A stretch of 64,000 nt of DNA from Dendrocalamus latiflorus (taxonomy: Eukaryota; Streptophyta; Magnoliopsida; Poales; Poaceae): contig CM029650.1 of NCBI GenBank assembly GCA_017311315.1, forward strand, positions 14,633,749 through 14,697,748. The letters are read 5' to 3'. Within the stretch, counting starts at the first letter, position 1. Each line of letters begins with the position of its first letter. Shown here one piece after another: positions 1-9,500 of this stretch. The notes beneath the pieces were generated by a model. It was not told where the DNA came from. It saw nothing but the letters and a program-made list of their open reading frames with translations, and did no database searches. The position numbers were made by a program, and so were the translations under genes.

Positions 1-470
1 CCTATGAGCACAACACAAGGGAATAAGCAACCAGAAATTCAGATTCAGTTTATTAAATTTGAATCTAGTTTTACTTGCTCAGGTGACTCGTGACTGGCAA
101 TCAAGTTATAAAGTATGTAACAACCTGATTCTCTTGTCGCTGATGAACATACAGCTGCGACCTCACGGAGAATTCCATGTGTGCTTTTATAGCCATGAGG
201 TGAATCAGGGGCACCGCTTGGTTTTTTCATACATATCACTTATTTTCCATCACGGTTGTCACGGTGCTCCGGCAAGTCGCGGCGAGCTCGGAGCGCCTGG
301 ACGCCTAGTCGACTAGGCGCTAGCCATGACGATAGTTAGACGATAGCAGTTAGATGGTAGTAATAAATACAAGTAATACTTTATATGACAAAATTAAATA
401 AATATGCAATATAATAATACAAATTATTAAAATAGCAAGATTTACAATAGTAAATAGCATTAATATAACA

Positions 471-610
471 AAACTCATGGCCTAGTGACCCATTTACCTT
501 TCCCCCTTATCTCTTCGCTTCTCTCCGTTTCTCACTGCCCAAACTCATGGCCTAGTGACCCATTTACCTTTCCCCCTTATCTCTTCGCTTCTCTCCGTTT
601 CTCACTGCCC
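471..610. repeat. Perfect 70-bp tandem duplication
   Basis: Two identical 70-bp units (471-540 and 541-610), each beginning AAACTCATGGCCTAGTGACC, lie side by side inside the hAT-like element. The identity implies a recent duplication or an assembly artefact. Confidence 0.95.
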
Positions 611-747
611 CCTATTTCTTCACCCCCTCTCCGTTCTCCCGCACACATGCCTCGCCTTCTCCCCCCCCCCCCCTCACCATCTTCGTTGGCCTACACTCGC
701 CGGTTGCCCTCCTCTCCTGCTTGTCTCCCCTCGTCGGTCGCCCTCCT

Positions 748-1108
748 CTCCCGTTGGCCTCCCTTTGTTGGCTCACCCGCCTCTTGCGCAGATCCATGGC
801 ATGGAGCGGAGGTGAGGCCGACGGAGGGGAGACGCCAGATCCGGTGCGGAAGAGGCTGGCGGCGGGAGGAGGTTGTAGATTGGCGGCTGGAAAGGCTGCA
901 GATCGCTGGTTCGCCCTCCTATCCCGCTCGCCTCCCCTCGCCAGTTCGCCCTCCTCTCACGCACGCCTCCCCTCGTCGGCTAGACCGCCTCTCCCGCACA
1001 TCCGTGGCGTGGAGGGGAGGTGAGGCCGACGGAGGGTAGACGCCAGATCCGGTGGTAAAGAGGCCGGCGGCGGGTGGAGGTTGCAGATCGGTGACAGGAA
1101 AGGCTGCA
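748..1108. repeat. Diverged tandem repeat, about 210-bp period, two copies
   Basis: The stretch with GGTGAGGCCGACGGAGGG and GACGCCAGATCCGGTG at about 748-900 recurs at about 964-1108 with scattered substitutions. Both copies end in AAAGGCTGCA. It is the GC-rich core of the hAT-like element, and the open frames across it are by-products of its composition. Confidence 0.8.
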
Positions 1109-1562
1109 ACGTCACCTGCAGTAGGTCTTCCTGTGACCGTGAGAGGTGAAATCCTACAAGGGAGGCGGCTGGACTAAGGAGTGTTTGGGTGACTCGGGTT
1201 AGGTACTTACCCCCATCCCCCCTCTCCCTGCGGCGGCCCCCACAAAGAACTGGGCGTCACCGTGGGCGCCTGAGCGTCGCCCAACACCGCCTAACTCGTC
1301 GCGTGCTAGGCGATTGTCCACGGCGTCACCCATCGGCCGCCAGGGCGACTTGGCGTCACCTAGGCGACGTCTTGATAACTATGTTTTCCATGCAAGGAGT
1401 ACAGTAGGTCTAACCATTCACATTCATAATGGGAGATCTTAATTTCGGTGCTTATGCTACTTGACAGCGTGTATTATTGTGTTTGTTATCGAGTTCATGT
1501 CTTGTGCGGGGATTCTTTTGGCCCCTCTTGGTGCTTTACCTTTTAACTGTTACAATTTGCAG

Positions 1563-1727
1563 GCTCGAAGGTTACAGGAGAAAGGGTGGCAACCCAGGTG
1601 GTTCAGGAAGGACGAGGACGACAGCTACCGATATGTCGGCGGATACTGGGAAGCGAGAGAGAAGGGGAGCTGGGACGGGATTCCGGACATCTTCGGCCAG
1701 AGCAGTGCATCGCCTGAGTGGTCGTAG
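1563..1727 (+). CDS. Oxysterol-binding protein-related protein (ORP), last exon only
   Basis: This is the 3' terminal exon of a plant OSBP-related lipid-transfer protein, a family that binds or moves sterols and phosphoinositides at membrane contact sites. The acceptor AG is at 1561-1562. The exon then encodes 54 residues with the conserved family C-terminus: QEKGWQPRWFRKDEDD, YVGGYWEAREK and WDGIPDIFGQ, ending at TAG (1725-1727). No preceding exon is recognisable between 1 and 1560, so the rest of the gene lies outside the window, beyond an intron of at least 1.5 kb that contains the hAT-like insertion. The exon itself has no stop or shift. The family is clear from the motif; the subgroup cannot be assigned from one exon. 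Confidence 0.88.
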   Translation, partial: ARRLQEKGWQPRWFRKDEDDSYRYVGGYWEAREKGSWDGIPDIFGQSSASPEWS

Positions 1728-2394
1728 CTACCCTGCTTCCTTGTGTAGTAGTAGTAGTAGTATCCACATTTCTTTACAGAAAATACGTTACCGGCTATAT
1801 ATACATAGTGAAACGATGTCAATATATGCCGATTTACTGCTTTCAGATAGCCGAAATGTACTGCTAAACACATGATGAGATTCGTTAGTAGGAAAGCGGA
1901 CCAAGTAGGTTTGGCTAATCGATGCTAAATTTGAGTAATTTTATTGTGGGCCAGACGGTTGTCCTGATTTGTGTCTTTTTTTGTGTGTGTAGAATTTGCA
2001 TTTAGGTCTAGTAGTTTTCTTATTTTCAGGGAGATGAGGGAAGCAACAGGGGTGGTCGTAAGGTCGTGGCCAGCGGCGGCAGCGCATGGACTCGCCGGGG
2101 AGACCGTCGACGCCGGCAAGAGGGCTAGGTGTCAGGGTGGCACACTTGGAGGCCTGGAGAGGTTCAACGGTGATTAGGAATTCCGCACAAATCTTGAAGC
2201 TATCAAACGGTCTAAAATTTGGCAGGCAATTTGCAAGAAAACAGCTGATTCATGCCTACACCCCACAATAAGCACTTCGCACACGTATATTAAAAAAAGG
2301 ATTATCTATTGCATAGTCGACTTTAAAAAATTTCTATTTCAGTTGATTTTGTTGCAATATGTTTTTTATGTTTGTACTATTTTTTGCTCATATT
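1728..2394 (+). other. 3' UTR and downstream flank of the ORP gene
   Basis: Downstream of the stop is a short GTA trinucleotide run (about 1745-1761) and ordinary AT-rich sequence. A GC-rich patch near 2030-2180 preserves a short open frame without a recognisable domain. No further gene is supported. Confidence 0.5.
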
Positions 2395-2680
2395 TACAAC
2401 ATTTCTCACCTATGTATGTAATATTTTGGCGAAAAATGTTGTAGACATTCGAGAAATGTTGTAAACATGGAAAAAATGTTACACACAAAATATGGAAAAA
2501 AATGTTGCAGCAAAATCTGATACATACGAACAATGTTACATATATAGGTAAAAAATACTGTTAATATGAGCAAAAAATGTTGCAGAACATAAGAAAAAAG
2601 TACATGTTTCATATATGGACGAAAAATATTATAAACGTGGGTGAAAAATGTTGTAAACATAAGAAAAAATATTGCAGGAA
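2395..2680. repeat. AT-rich degenerate minisatellite
   Basis: About a dozen imperfect units built on AAAAAATGTTG(T/C)A followed by AACAT or similar repeat irregularly across this stretch. It resembles the internal AT-rich arrays of some grass DNA elements, but no terminal inverted repeats were found. Confidence 0.6.
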
Positions 2681-3280
2681 AATCAACTGAAAAGCAAAAT
2701 TTTTTGACGACTGTATAATAAGTAAAACTGTTCAAAAAAATGAAATAAAGCAACCCAAGGATTCAAACCGGACCGCGCCCCATCACGTACGGCTGACTCA
2801 TCGAGCCTACAAATTTGCTCTAAGCAGCCGTCAGCCAGTTCTGTAAGCGTTGTGCTACCCACGAGTTCATTCATTATGATTATTCGTAGCTTAGAGCCTA
2901 ATCATGGGGTTCGCCACTCAAACAGGCCTCGAGATGCCCGCTAAGGCTAGACAGAATTTCTTGGTGCTCGGTTCTTCAGCCCCTAGGGCCTAGATTCTTT
3001 TGTGCTATCTATGGGTCTGTACTATCTAGTTTTTAAAATCAGTTTGTGGTTTTTGCTGTAGTGTCTAATTTTCAAACAGAGTATTTTTGAAGATGGGGTC
3101 TATAAGTTAATTATAGTATACATTAAAAATTCATCATCCGTACCAATCAAAATTGCATGCGAGTATTTTTCTCTCTGTAATCTCTGACGCAAAAAGCTAA
3201 AATTCAAAAATTTCAACCAAAAATCATAAGTCGTAGGCACAAAGAATAGACTGTATATACTGGAACCAAGTGTATAGTTT

Positions 3281-3544
3281 AGGTCCGTTCATTCTAGCTT
3301 TGGTTTCGGATGCTAGAAATCAGAATAAATGTATCGGTTTCTTAATTTCATTTTTTAGCCTTTAGGCCTTTTTGTTTTTTTAATTTTTGTTCCTTTTTCC
3401 GTTGCATTATCTGTAGAGATATAATGATATTTTTTATTTTTTTCTTATTTTCAAATTGAATAATTTAGAAAAAAGTAACAGCCGTTACAATACAATTTCA
3501 GTCAAAAATCAGACACTGCTAAAAAAGACATATTGAACGGGGCT
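3281..3544. mobile_element. MITE-like element
   Basis: The left end AGGTCCGTTCATTCTAGC and the right end, reverse-complemented as AGCCCCGTTCAATATG, form short imperfect inverted repeats around about 260 bp of AT-rich, non-coding sequence. The termini resemble those of other MITE-like copies here (for example 56989). No clear target duplication was found. Confidence 0.45.
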
Positions 3545-3699
3545 TAAGTTTGGGCTGCTTTTTTGTTTGCAGTAAACGACATGTGAGGAGGGTGAGATTG
3601 CCCCTGCAAAAATATATGCTTCAGATACTTTTGCCAACTCTCATACTGGCAGTCCAACAGGTAGTAACTTAATTAGCAGTTGTCAGGTCTAAAAAAATA

Positions 3700-4035
3700 T
3701 TAGTTGTCTTAGCCGTGTTTAATGGGTTCAAATCTCATCGTTGGAGTTGCAAAGATTTAATTAGAAACTGAGGTTTTCCTTCAAACCAAATTTATTACAT
3801 TGTCATAGTCTTCAAAAAAAAAAAAAGAAGAAGAAAAAAACTGTGCCATCATGTAGGTGGTCATGTCGGGGAGCCAAGAAAGCGTACTAGGGATTGGTAG
3901 TCGAACTAGAAAGTCGTCTGATTAGTGGTTATCGCGGTGACGATTAATGGGTTCTAATCTCACCATTGGCATTTGGAGGTTTCTCCAGAAACTGTGCCTT
4001 TTCGTTAAACCAAAATTACAACACTGCCATCGTAT
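3700..4035 (+). repeat. Two diverged copies of a possible tRNA-derived SINE
   Basis: Segments at about 3700-3810 and 3920-4035 align along their length. Both carry a B-box-like motif (GGGTTCAAATCTC and GGGTTCTAATCTC), then a shared AGAAACTG and a shared AAACCAAAATTACAACA-like tail. The second copy also has an A-box-like stretch (TGATTAGTGG) upstream. A SINE origin is inferred from these motifs only; box spacing is not ideal. Confidence 0.3.
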
Positions 4036-4276
4036 AGGGTAGCCGACAAAACGTACGAGAGACAGCTTTGGAAATTATGCAAAGATCATGTCGCCTTCTT
4101 TTTTTTTTTTGACAGAACAAAGATTTTGTCCCAAGGACAACATATCTACTCGTAGGTCACATACTTCAAGTATGAGACAAAATGGAACTATAAGATTAGC
4201 GCTTCTGGTTGGACCATTCCACTTACACAAGCTAACATGGTTCAGTAGGGGGATTAGAAGGGGAGGGGGGAGAAGC

Positions 4277-4588
4277 ATGCAGCAGAAAAGCCCCATGAGA
4301 ACTTCTGTAGTTCTTTGTTTCGTTGTAGTTGCTGCCTTGTTTGTCGTCGTCGCTTCTCTACTACCACGAGCAGGTTAAAGAGCTTGCCTCTCGTCCTTTC
4401 TTTTGTTTACATATTGAGCCTAGTATTTGCTTACTTATTTTTTCCCATCAATTTCCATTTGGAACACTGAAGAGGCCACTAGATTACATGAAGAAGCTGG
4501 GGCATTGAGGAAGGAGAAACTGCCATGGTGGTGGGACACCGATTACACACGATCAAAACGGCGAAGACCAATACATAACCGAACTTGA
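4277..4588 (+). CDS. Root meristem growth factor/GOLVEN/CLE-like (RGF/GLV/CLEL) peptide precursor
   Basis: Two exons, 4277-4373 and 4473-4588, are joined across a 99-nt GT-AG intron in phase 1. The product has 70 residues from ATG 4277, or 64 from the in-frame ATG at 4295. The N-terminus is a classic signal peptide (MRTSVVLCFVVVAALFVVVA). A short charged linker with KLPWWW follows. The C-terminus reads DTDYTRSKRRRPIHNR plus one Thr and TGA at 4586-4588. Asp-Tyr followed by a basic run and Pro-Ile-His-Asn is the mature-peptide signature of the RGF/GLV/CLEL family. These peptides are secreted, tyrosine-sulfated at the Asp-Tyr and perceived by RGI/RGFR receptor kinases, and act in root meristem maintenance and gravitropism. 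The precursor is shorter than most members. Other acceptors tested in the intron hit stops within a few codons. Expression is not shown. Confidence 0.8.
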
Positions 4589-5123
4589 TCTTCACTTTTT
4601 CCCGAAGTGGATTTTTTTTTGAGAAAGGAGAGCTTGATCCTTGATTTATATCCCTAGTTCGTTACTAATTCAAGTACTCCCATTAAGCATTATATCACCA
4701 GTGTATTGAGAAGACATATATCATGGAATTTCCTTTTTGTTGCACAGCCACCTTTTTGTTGTTCTTTTTATTTAGATAGAATTATATATGACTGACATAA
4801 TAACAGGCAGTATGATTATATGATAACAGTAGTAGCAAGTGGAACACAGTTACTGGCCTACGATTACATATTTCAAGATTACAAGGTGACTAAAACACTA
4901 ACCGGTAGACCTGACTCACTTAAGACTGCATGAGATCAGATAAGAAACCAACAAGGTTACGACTGAAGTGGCAGGCTCGGGTAATCCAGTTATGACAGTC
5001 CCTGAGAGAAGTCCTCTCTCCCTCTCCTATGTACATTGAAATCAGTCCAAAGCCTCAATTCATGGCGGAAAAACAACTAGGGCTACCACACTTGCTAGTC
5101 CAGATTAGATCTATAACAAACGC
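4589..5123. other. Flank between the peptide gene and the copia element
   Basis: AT-rich sequence with a T-rich run just after the peptide gene's stop, its likely 3' UTR. No further gene, RNA or element end was recognised. Confidence 0.5.
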
Positions 5124-5687
5124 TGTTAAATTAGTTTAACCGAAAGTGGCTCATGTAAATTATAGAAATGGTTCTTATAGTTAAAAGGTCTTAGTGTGAT
5201 GGTTGCTAGACTAAAGGATTAAGAATTATGAGTTTAAATTTCCCTCTCTTCCTTTAAAGTAAATGTGTGTAAATAGTAGTTGTACACTTAAAGTTCTACA
5301 ACAATTAGTGACAAATGATGTTTCAATTGTAAATGTATGCTTATACATGTGGTAGCCAATGTGGTTTCATAGCACATGTACTAGCTAGACTTTGTTAATG
5401 GCAGCTTTAATGGTGTTTGCATGCAGCATGCAGCTACATGTGTCTGCATGCATTCACTTATTGATCAATGCAAGAAATGAATCGGTCCGTGTGTGCATGC
5501 ATCGGTTTGCATTGGATGAAACTGAAACATTAAATGTTTTAGTGGCTAGCTGTGGCTTGGCTCTCATTGGCAATGGTGTACATAATATATAGAAAGAGAA
5601 GCGTAGACACACATAATAGTTTTGCTCCCTGATCATCGAGAGAACATTGAAAGTAGAAGGAAGAAAAGTGAGAAAACCTGACATACA
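5124..5687 (+). repeat. 5' LTR of the deleted copia element
   Basis: It starts TGTTAAATTAG and ends near ...GACATACA. It aligns along its length with 7032-7601, with differences such as GTGTGATGG against GTGTAGTGATAG. Confidence 0.85.
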
Positions 5688-5704
5688 AGGTCAGTGGGAG
5701 TAAG

Positions 5705-6711
5705 TTCATTATTTTGGTCCTATACGTTAACGATATTCTGCTTACTGCTAATGATAAATCTTTGTTGCATGATGTAAGAATTTTCTCTCCAATAATTTTG
5801 AAATGAAAGATATGGGTGGTGCATCCTATGTGATTGGAATAGAAATATTTCGTGATAGAAAACAAGGATTGTTGGTATTGTCTCAGAAATGTTACATTAA
5901 TAAAGTATTGGAGAGATTTAGAAAGAAAAATTGCTCCACAGGAATTGTCCCAATTCAGAAAGGGGACAAGTTCAGCGAAATGCAATGTCCAAAGAATGAT
6001 TTCGAGCGGAAAGAGATGGAATATATTCCGTATGCATCAGTTGTTGGGAGCCTAATATATGTTTCGACATGTACTCAGCTAGACATCAACTTTGCTTTTG
6101 GAATGCTTGATCGATATCAAAGTAATCCTGAAATAGATCATTGGAAAGCTGCGAAAAAGGTTCTTCGATATTTGCAGGGCACCAAGGACCACATGCTCAT
6201 GTACAAGAGATCAAGCCATCTGGAGGTGATAGGCTATTCAGATTCAGATTATGTCGGATGTGTAGACTTAAGAAAATCTACATTCAGTCATATATTCCTA
6301 TTGGCTGGAGAGGCAGTTTCATGGAAGAGTGGAAAGCAATCTGTCATTGCTACTTCCACAATGGAGGCTGAATTTGTGGCATACTTTGAGGCCACTATTC
6401 AATCACTGTGGCTGCGGAATTTTGTATCTGGTCTTCATATTGTTGACAATATTAAGAGATCATTAAAGATTTATTGTGACAATGCCACTGCGGTCTTCTT
6501 CGCTAAAAATGATAGGTACTCAAAGAGAATAGAACATATGGATTTGAAGTATTTATCAGTCAAAGAGGAAGTTCAAAAGTAAAAGGTATTGATTGAGCAT
6601 ATTGGTATAGAACCGATGATAGTGGATCTGCTAACTAAGGGATTGCCCCTCAAAACTTTTAATGGCCACGTCGAAAGGATGGGCATAATAGAGAAAACCT
6701 TATTAGCATGA
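5705..6711 (+). pseudogene. Copia reverse transcriptase C-terminus and RNase H, broken
   Basis: The fragment opens with the RT active-site region, where YVDD has become YVND (about 5723-5734). A one-base deletion near 5786 shifts the frame just before KDMGGASYVIG. The open stretch 5803-6582 carries YASVVGSLIY, the RNase H motifs YSDSDYVGC and STMEAEFVA, and KRIEHMDLKY. A TAA at 6580-6582 interrupts it. The same frame then continues through IVDLLTKGLP to TGA at 6709-6711. All of this is standard plant copia pol order. It cannot make an active enzyme. Confidence 0.88.
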
Positions 6712-7031
6712 TGTATATACAATTGAATATCTTGCTCATATTGTTTGAAATGTATGAATTCAATAAAAGTTCTGTTTTGTATGTTGTCCATATTATAGCA
6801 TATATGGTTATGGTTGTGGTGAGATGACAATATTGATTTCCTTATTAAAGTTGGTTTGAGTTGGGTCAATTGTAATACATGGAAGGAATCAAAGTCACTA
6901 AATGACTTGTGACCGCCATGATTCAGTCTTCTCAATTCAATTTAATGTTGACTTGATAAATTCAATGTATGGTGTACACCTAAAGTTTATTATCGAATCG
7001 TAAAAGTTTTTACAAGGGCTAAATAGGAGAT

Positions 7032-7601
7032 TGTTAAATTAGTTTAACTAAAAGTGGCCCCCATGTAAATTATAGAAATGGTTCTTAAAATAAAAAGGTC
7101 TTAGTGTAGTGATAGTTGCTAGGCTAAAGGATTAAGAATCATGTGTTTAAATTTCCCTCTCCTCTTCCATTAAAATAGATGTGTGTAAACAGTAGCTGTA
7201 CACTTAAAGTTTTGCAGCAATTAGTGACAAATGGTGCTTCAATTGTAAACGTATGCTTATACATGCGGCAGCCAATGCGGTTTCATGGCACATGTACTAG
7301 CTTAATGGTTTTGTTAATGGCAGCCTTAATGACATTTGCATGTGGCATGCAGTTACATGCTTCTGCTTGCATTCACTTATTGATCAATGCAAGAAATGAA
7401 TCGGTGCATGCGTGCATCCATCGGATGAAACTAAAGCATTAAGCGTTTCAGTGGCTAGTTGCTATATATATGGCTTGGTTCTCATTGGAAATGGAGTACA
7501 TGATAGAAAGAGAAGTGTAGAGACACGTAATAATTTCGCCCCTAGATCATCGAGGAAACATTGAAAGTAGAAGGAGCAAAGGTCAGAAAACCCGACATGC
7601 A
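7032..7601 (+). repeat. 3' LTR of the deleted copia element
   Basis: 570 bp, starting TGTTAAATTAGTTTAAC and ending ...GACATGCA. It pairs with 5124-5687. Confidence 0.85.
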
Positions 7602-8223
7602 ATGAGTTAACATGTCGCAAGGTGGGTTTGTACGTTATAATACATATAAAGGTTACTTCCCGGTTGAATCAAATTATGCTAAATGATCTTATAGCTTTCG
7701 CAAATATTTTGCTTACAAATGCTGCTGCTGCTACCTTTGCGTCGGCAAGAACTGCAAATACGATAGATCGACCCTCGACCATTGACGATCAAGCGGCGTC
7801 TGCCATGAAGGCACATCGCCTATGTTTGCACTACCAACAACAAGCACTTGTGGCCGATTTGTTTGGAGTTTCCCATTGTTTAGGAAATCTAGAACTTGCT
7901 TTTGCAAAAACAAAATTATAATAATCTCTTTATTTGGTTGGAAGTGAGGTACTTGTCTGACATTTATTATGATGACCGGGCCGGTTTTATCCCCTCCCAA
8001 AGTAAGTTAGGGGAGATGAAGGATTCGAAAGAGTTATGGTGGGGACGTTGTCCTGCAAAATCTAATCTTGTCGCTCCATTATGATCAAAAGTGTCTCGGC
8101 CGGTAGATATATATTAGCTATAGCGGATATTTATCTTTTATCTGTACTACATGAAAATATTCGGTTGGTGGTGAATAGTAGTCTTTCCTTTCCCACCCTA
8201 TGCTCTTCTTTGAAGAAAGGATA
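7602..8223. other. Unique-looking flank left of the CACTA element
   Basis: An open frame at 7622-7921 has no recognisable domain and no splice or start context that supports it. Nothing else was recognised. Confidence 0.4.
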
Positions 8224-8243
8224 CACTACTACAGAAAACCTTA

Positions 8244-8450
8244 TTACAGACGGTTCAGAAACGTCATCACAGACAGTTTTCTGAACCGTCTGAATTTATG
8301 GGTCAGTGATAATCGAAGGTATCAATATCACAGACGGTTTTTAACTAAAAACCGTTTGTGATAGCTGATTATCACAGACGGTTTTTAGTTAAAAACCGTC
8401 TGTGATTATCACCTATTACAGACGGTTTGTAACTAAAAACCGTATGTGAT
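8244..8450. repeat. Left subterminal repeat array of the CACTA element
   Basis: Multiple copies of ATCACAGACGGTTTTTAG and its complement CTAAAAACCGTCTGTGAT stand head-to-head. This is the En/Spm arrangement of subterminal transposase-binding motifs. Confidence 0.9.
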
Positions 8451-8557
8451 GTTCTTTTCTACCCCTAAATCTATTTCTGTTTATTGTCTAGCCTCAGGAA
8501 ATGCTAGCCATGCCCTGTGAAACAAACAGATAAAGATGTACATGTATACATATAATT

Positions 8558-8674
8558 CACATCTCAATTCATTTCAGAAACATAAAATATTTAATTCACA
8601 TCTCAATTCATTTCACAAACATAAAACATCGAATTCACATCGCACTTCATTTCACAAACATAAAGCATCCATTT
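8558..8674. repeat. Three 39-bp tandem repeats
   Basis: Units start at 8558, 8597 and 8636, each beginning CACATCTCAATTCATTTCA or close to it and containing AAACATAAA. They lie inside the CACTA element next to the hairpin. Confidence 0.9.
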
Positions 8675-8771
8675 CGCAAATCAATTAATTAAAATGAAAT
8701 AAAATATCCATTAACAAATACACAATTACAAAAGATCTACACTGCATTTGCACTTAGATGGTAACATTGCA

Positions 8772-8977
8772 TTTTTTTATTGCTCTATCACTCCAGAATC
8801 GAGATCTCGTGAAACGAACTGATCCATAATCAACGAACTTGTCAGATTGCACAAGCTATACTTGGATGGTGCATGATTGCCATTCAAGTATTGCTTGTGC
8901 AGCCGACAAGTTCGTTGATTATGGATCCGTTCCTTTCGCGAGACCTCGATTCCGGAGTGATAAGAGCAATAAAAAAT
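8772..8977. ncRNA. Long near-perfect hairpin (candidate small-RNA precursor) in the CACTA element
   Basis: The left arm (about 8772-8868) and the reverse complement of the right arm (about 8881-8977) match for about 97 nt with roughly ten mismatches and one bulge. The loop is only about a dozen bases. The central stretch GATCCATAATCAACGAACTTGTC (8821-8843) is perfectly paired. A transcript in either direction would fold into a long stem of the kind DCL enzymes cut. Whether it is transcribed or processed cannot be seen; it could be a nested foldback element. Confidence 0.5.
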
Positions 8978-9500
8978 CAATGTGCGTAGTGGAACTCTCC
9001 ATCTGGTCTTATGACTTTAGACCACAAAATCCAAGCGCACTCTCCTCGAATTTGTGCAAGGTCCGGCTGTTTCAATGCAGTTGTAGAGATGGGCGCAGCC
9101 TATCGATAGAAATATCAATGCGCGTACATATATAACCTGACAAGTATGAAATAAATGTAGGAAGATTAACAAACCTTAGAATTGGTGATCTTCGAGGAAT
9201 CGAGGAGTAGTCTCATATGGTGGCACACGTAGAATTCGTTCGTGTTGCCCGGCTGCTGCTGGTGGCACTGCAAAAAATAGAATGTGTTGAATCAAGAGGC
9301 ATTACTACTAATTGTTGTATAGGATTAATTAATGTGTAACTAGCGAATACCCGAAAATTGCGAACATGTTTCAAGGGCTTGGCCCTGCCGTCGAGCCACA
9401 TGTTTGTGCAACGTATGTGGCGAACGACCTTCGTTATTCAAAAAAGTTAGATTAGTCATTCGGAAGGAAAGAAAGAGTACAATGTACAATGTACTTACCT

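Larger units (their letters stand above)
251..1383. mobile_element. Non-autonomous hAT-like DNA element in the OSBP-related gene intron
   Basis: Both sides carry the same 8-bp duplication TTTTCCAT (243-250 and 1384-1391), the duplication size of the hAT superfamily. The ends are imperfect inverted repeats: the left end reads CACGGTTGTCACGG and the right end, reverse-complemented, reads CATAGTTATCAAGACG. The interior is GC-rich, contains tandem duplications and a poly-C run (about 659-673), and shows no transposase. It lies just before the acceptor of the last exon at 1563, so it appears to sit in the intron. The ends and duplication are seen directly; the superfamily follows from them. Confidence 0.75.
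5124..7601 (+). mobile_element. Internally deleted Ty1/copia LTR retrotransposon
   Basis: Two related LTRs begin TGTTAAATTAGTTTAAC at 5124 and 7032 and flank only 1.34 kb of internal sequence. The 5' LTR abuts the reverse-transcriptase gene near its YVDD box, so the primer site, gag, protease, integrase and most of RT are missing. A polypurine-like tract (GGCTAAATAGGAGAT) precedes the 3' LTR. No 5-bp duplication is apparent (AACGC against ATGAG), so one end may be rearranged. The LTRs differ by several small indels and substitutions, so the copy is not recent. Confidence 0.88.

Noticed and set aside
485..1039. Long open frame in the GC-rich block
   Set aside because: It lies inside the hAT-like element, is Pro/Ser/Leu-rich by composition, and exists because of tandem duplications. 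No domain.
2745..2880. tRNA-like or SINE-like stretch with GGTTTGAATCC on the minus strand
   Set aside because: A B-box-like motif alone. No cloverleaf could be folded, no anticodon arm is convincing, and the A-box is far away.
4088..4276. Upstream extension of the peptide gene from ATG 4088
   Set aside because: It would put 63 polar, low-complexity residues before the signal peptide. A secreted precursor should start at 4277 or 4295.
7622..7921. 99-residue open frame
   Set aside because: No recognisable domain, no conserved context, and it lies in a repeat-rich interval.
8244..8450. Regularly spaced short repeats suggesting a CRISPR-like array
   Set aside because: The units are in both orientations with no constant spacer length and belong to CACTA subterminal arrays in a plant genome.
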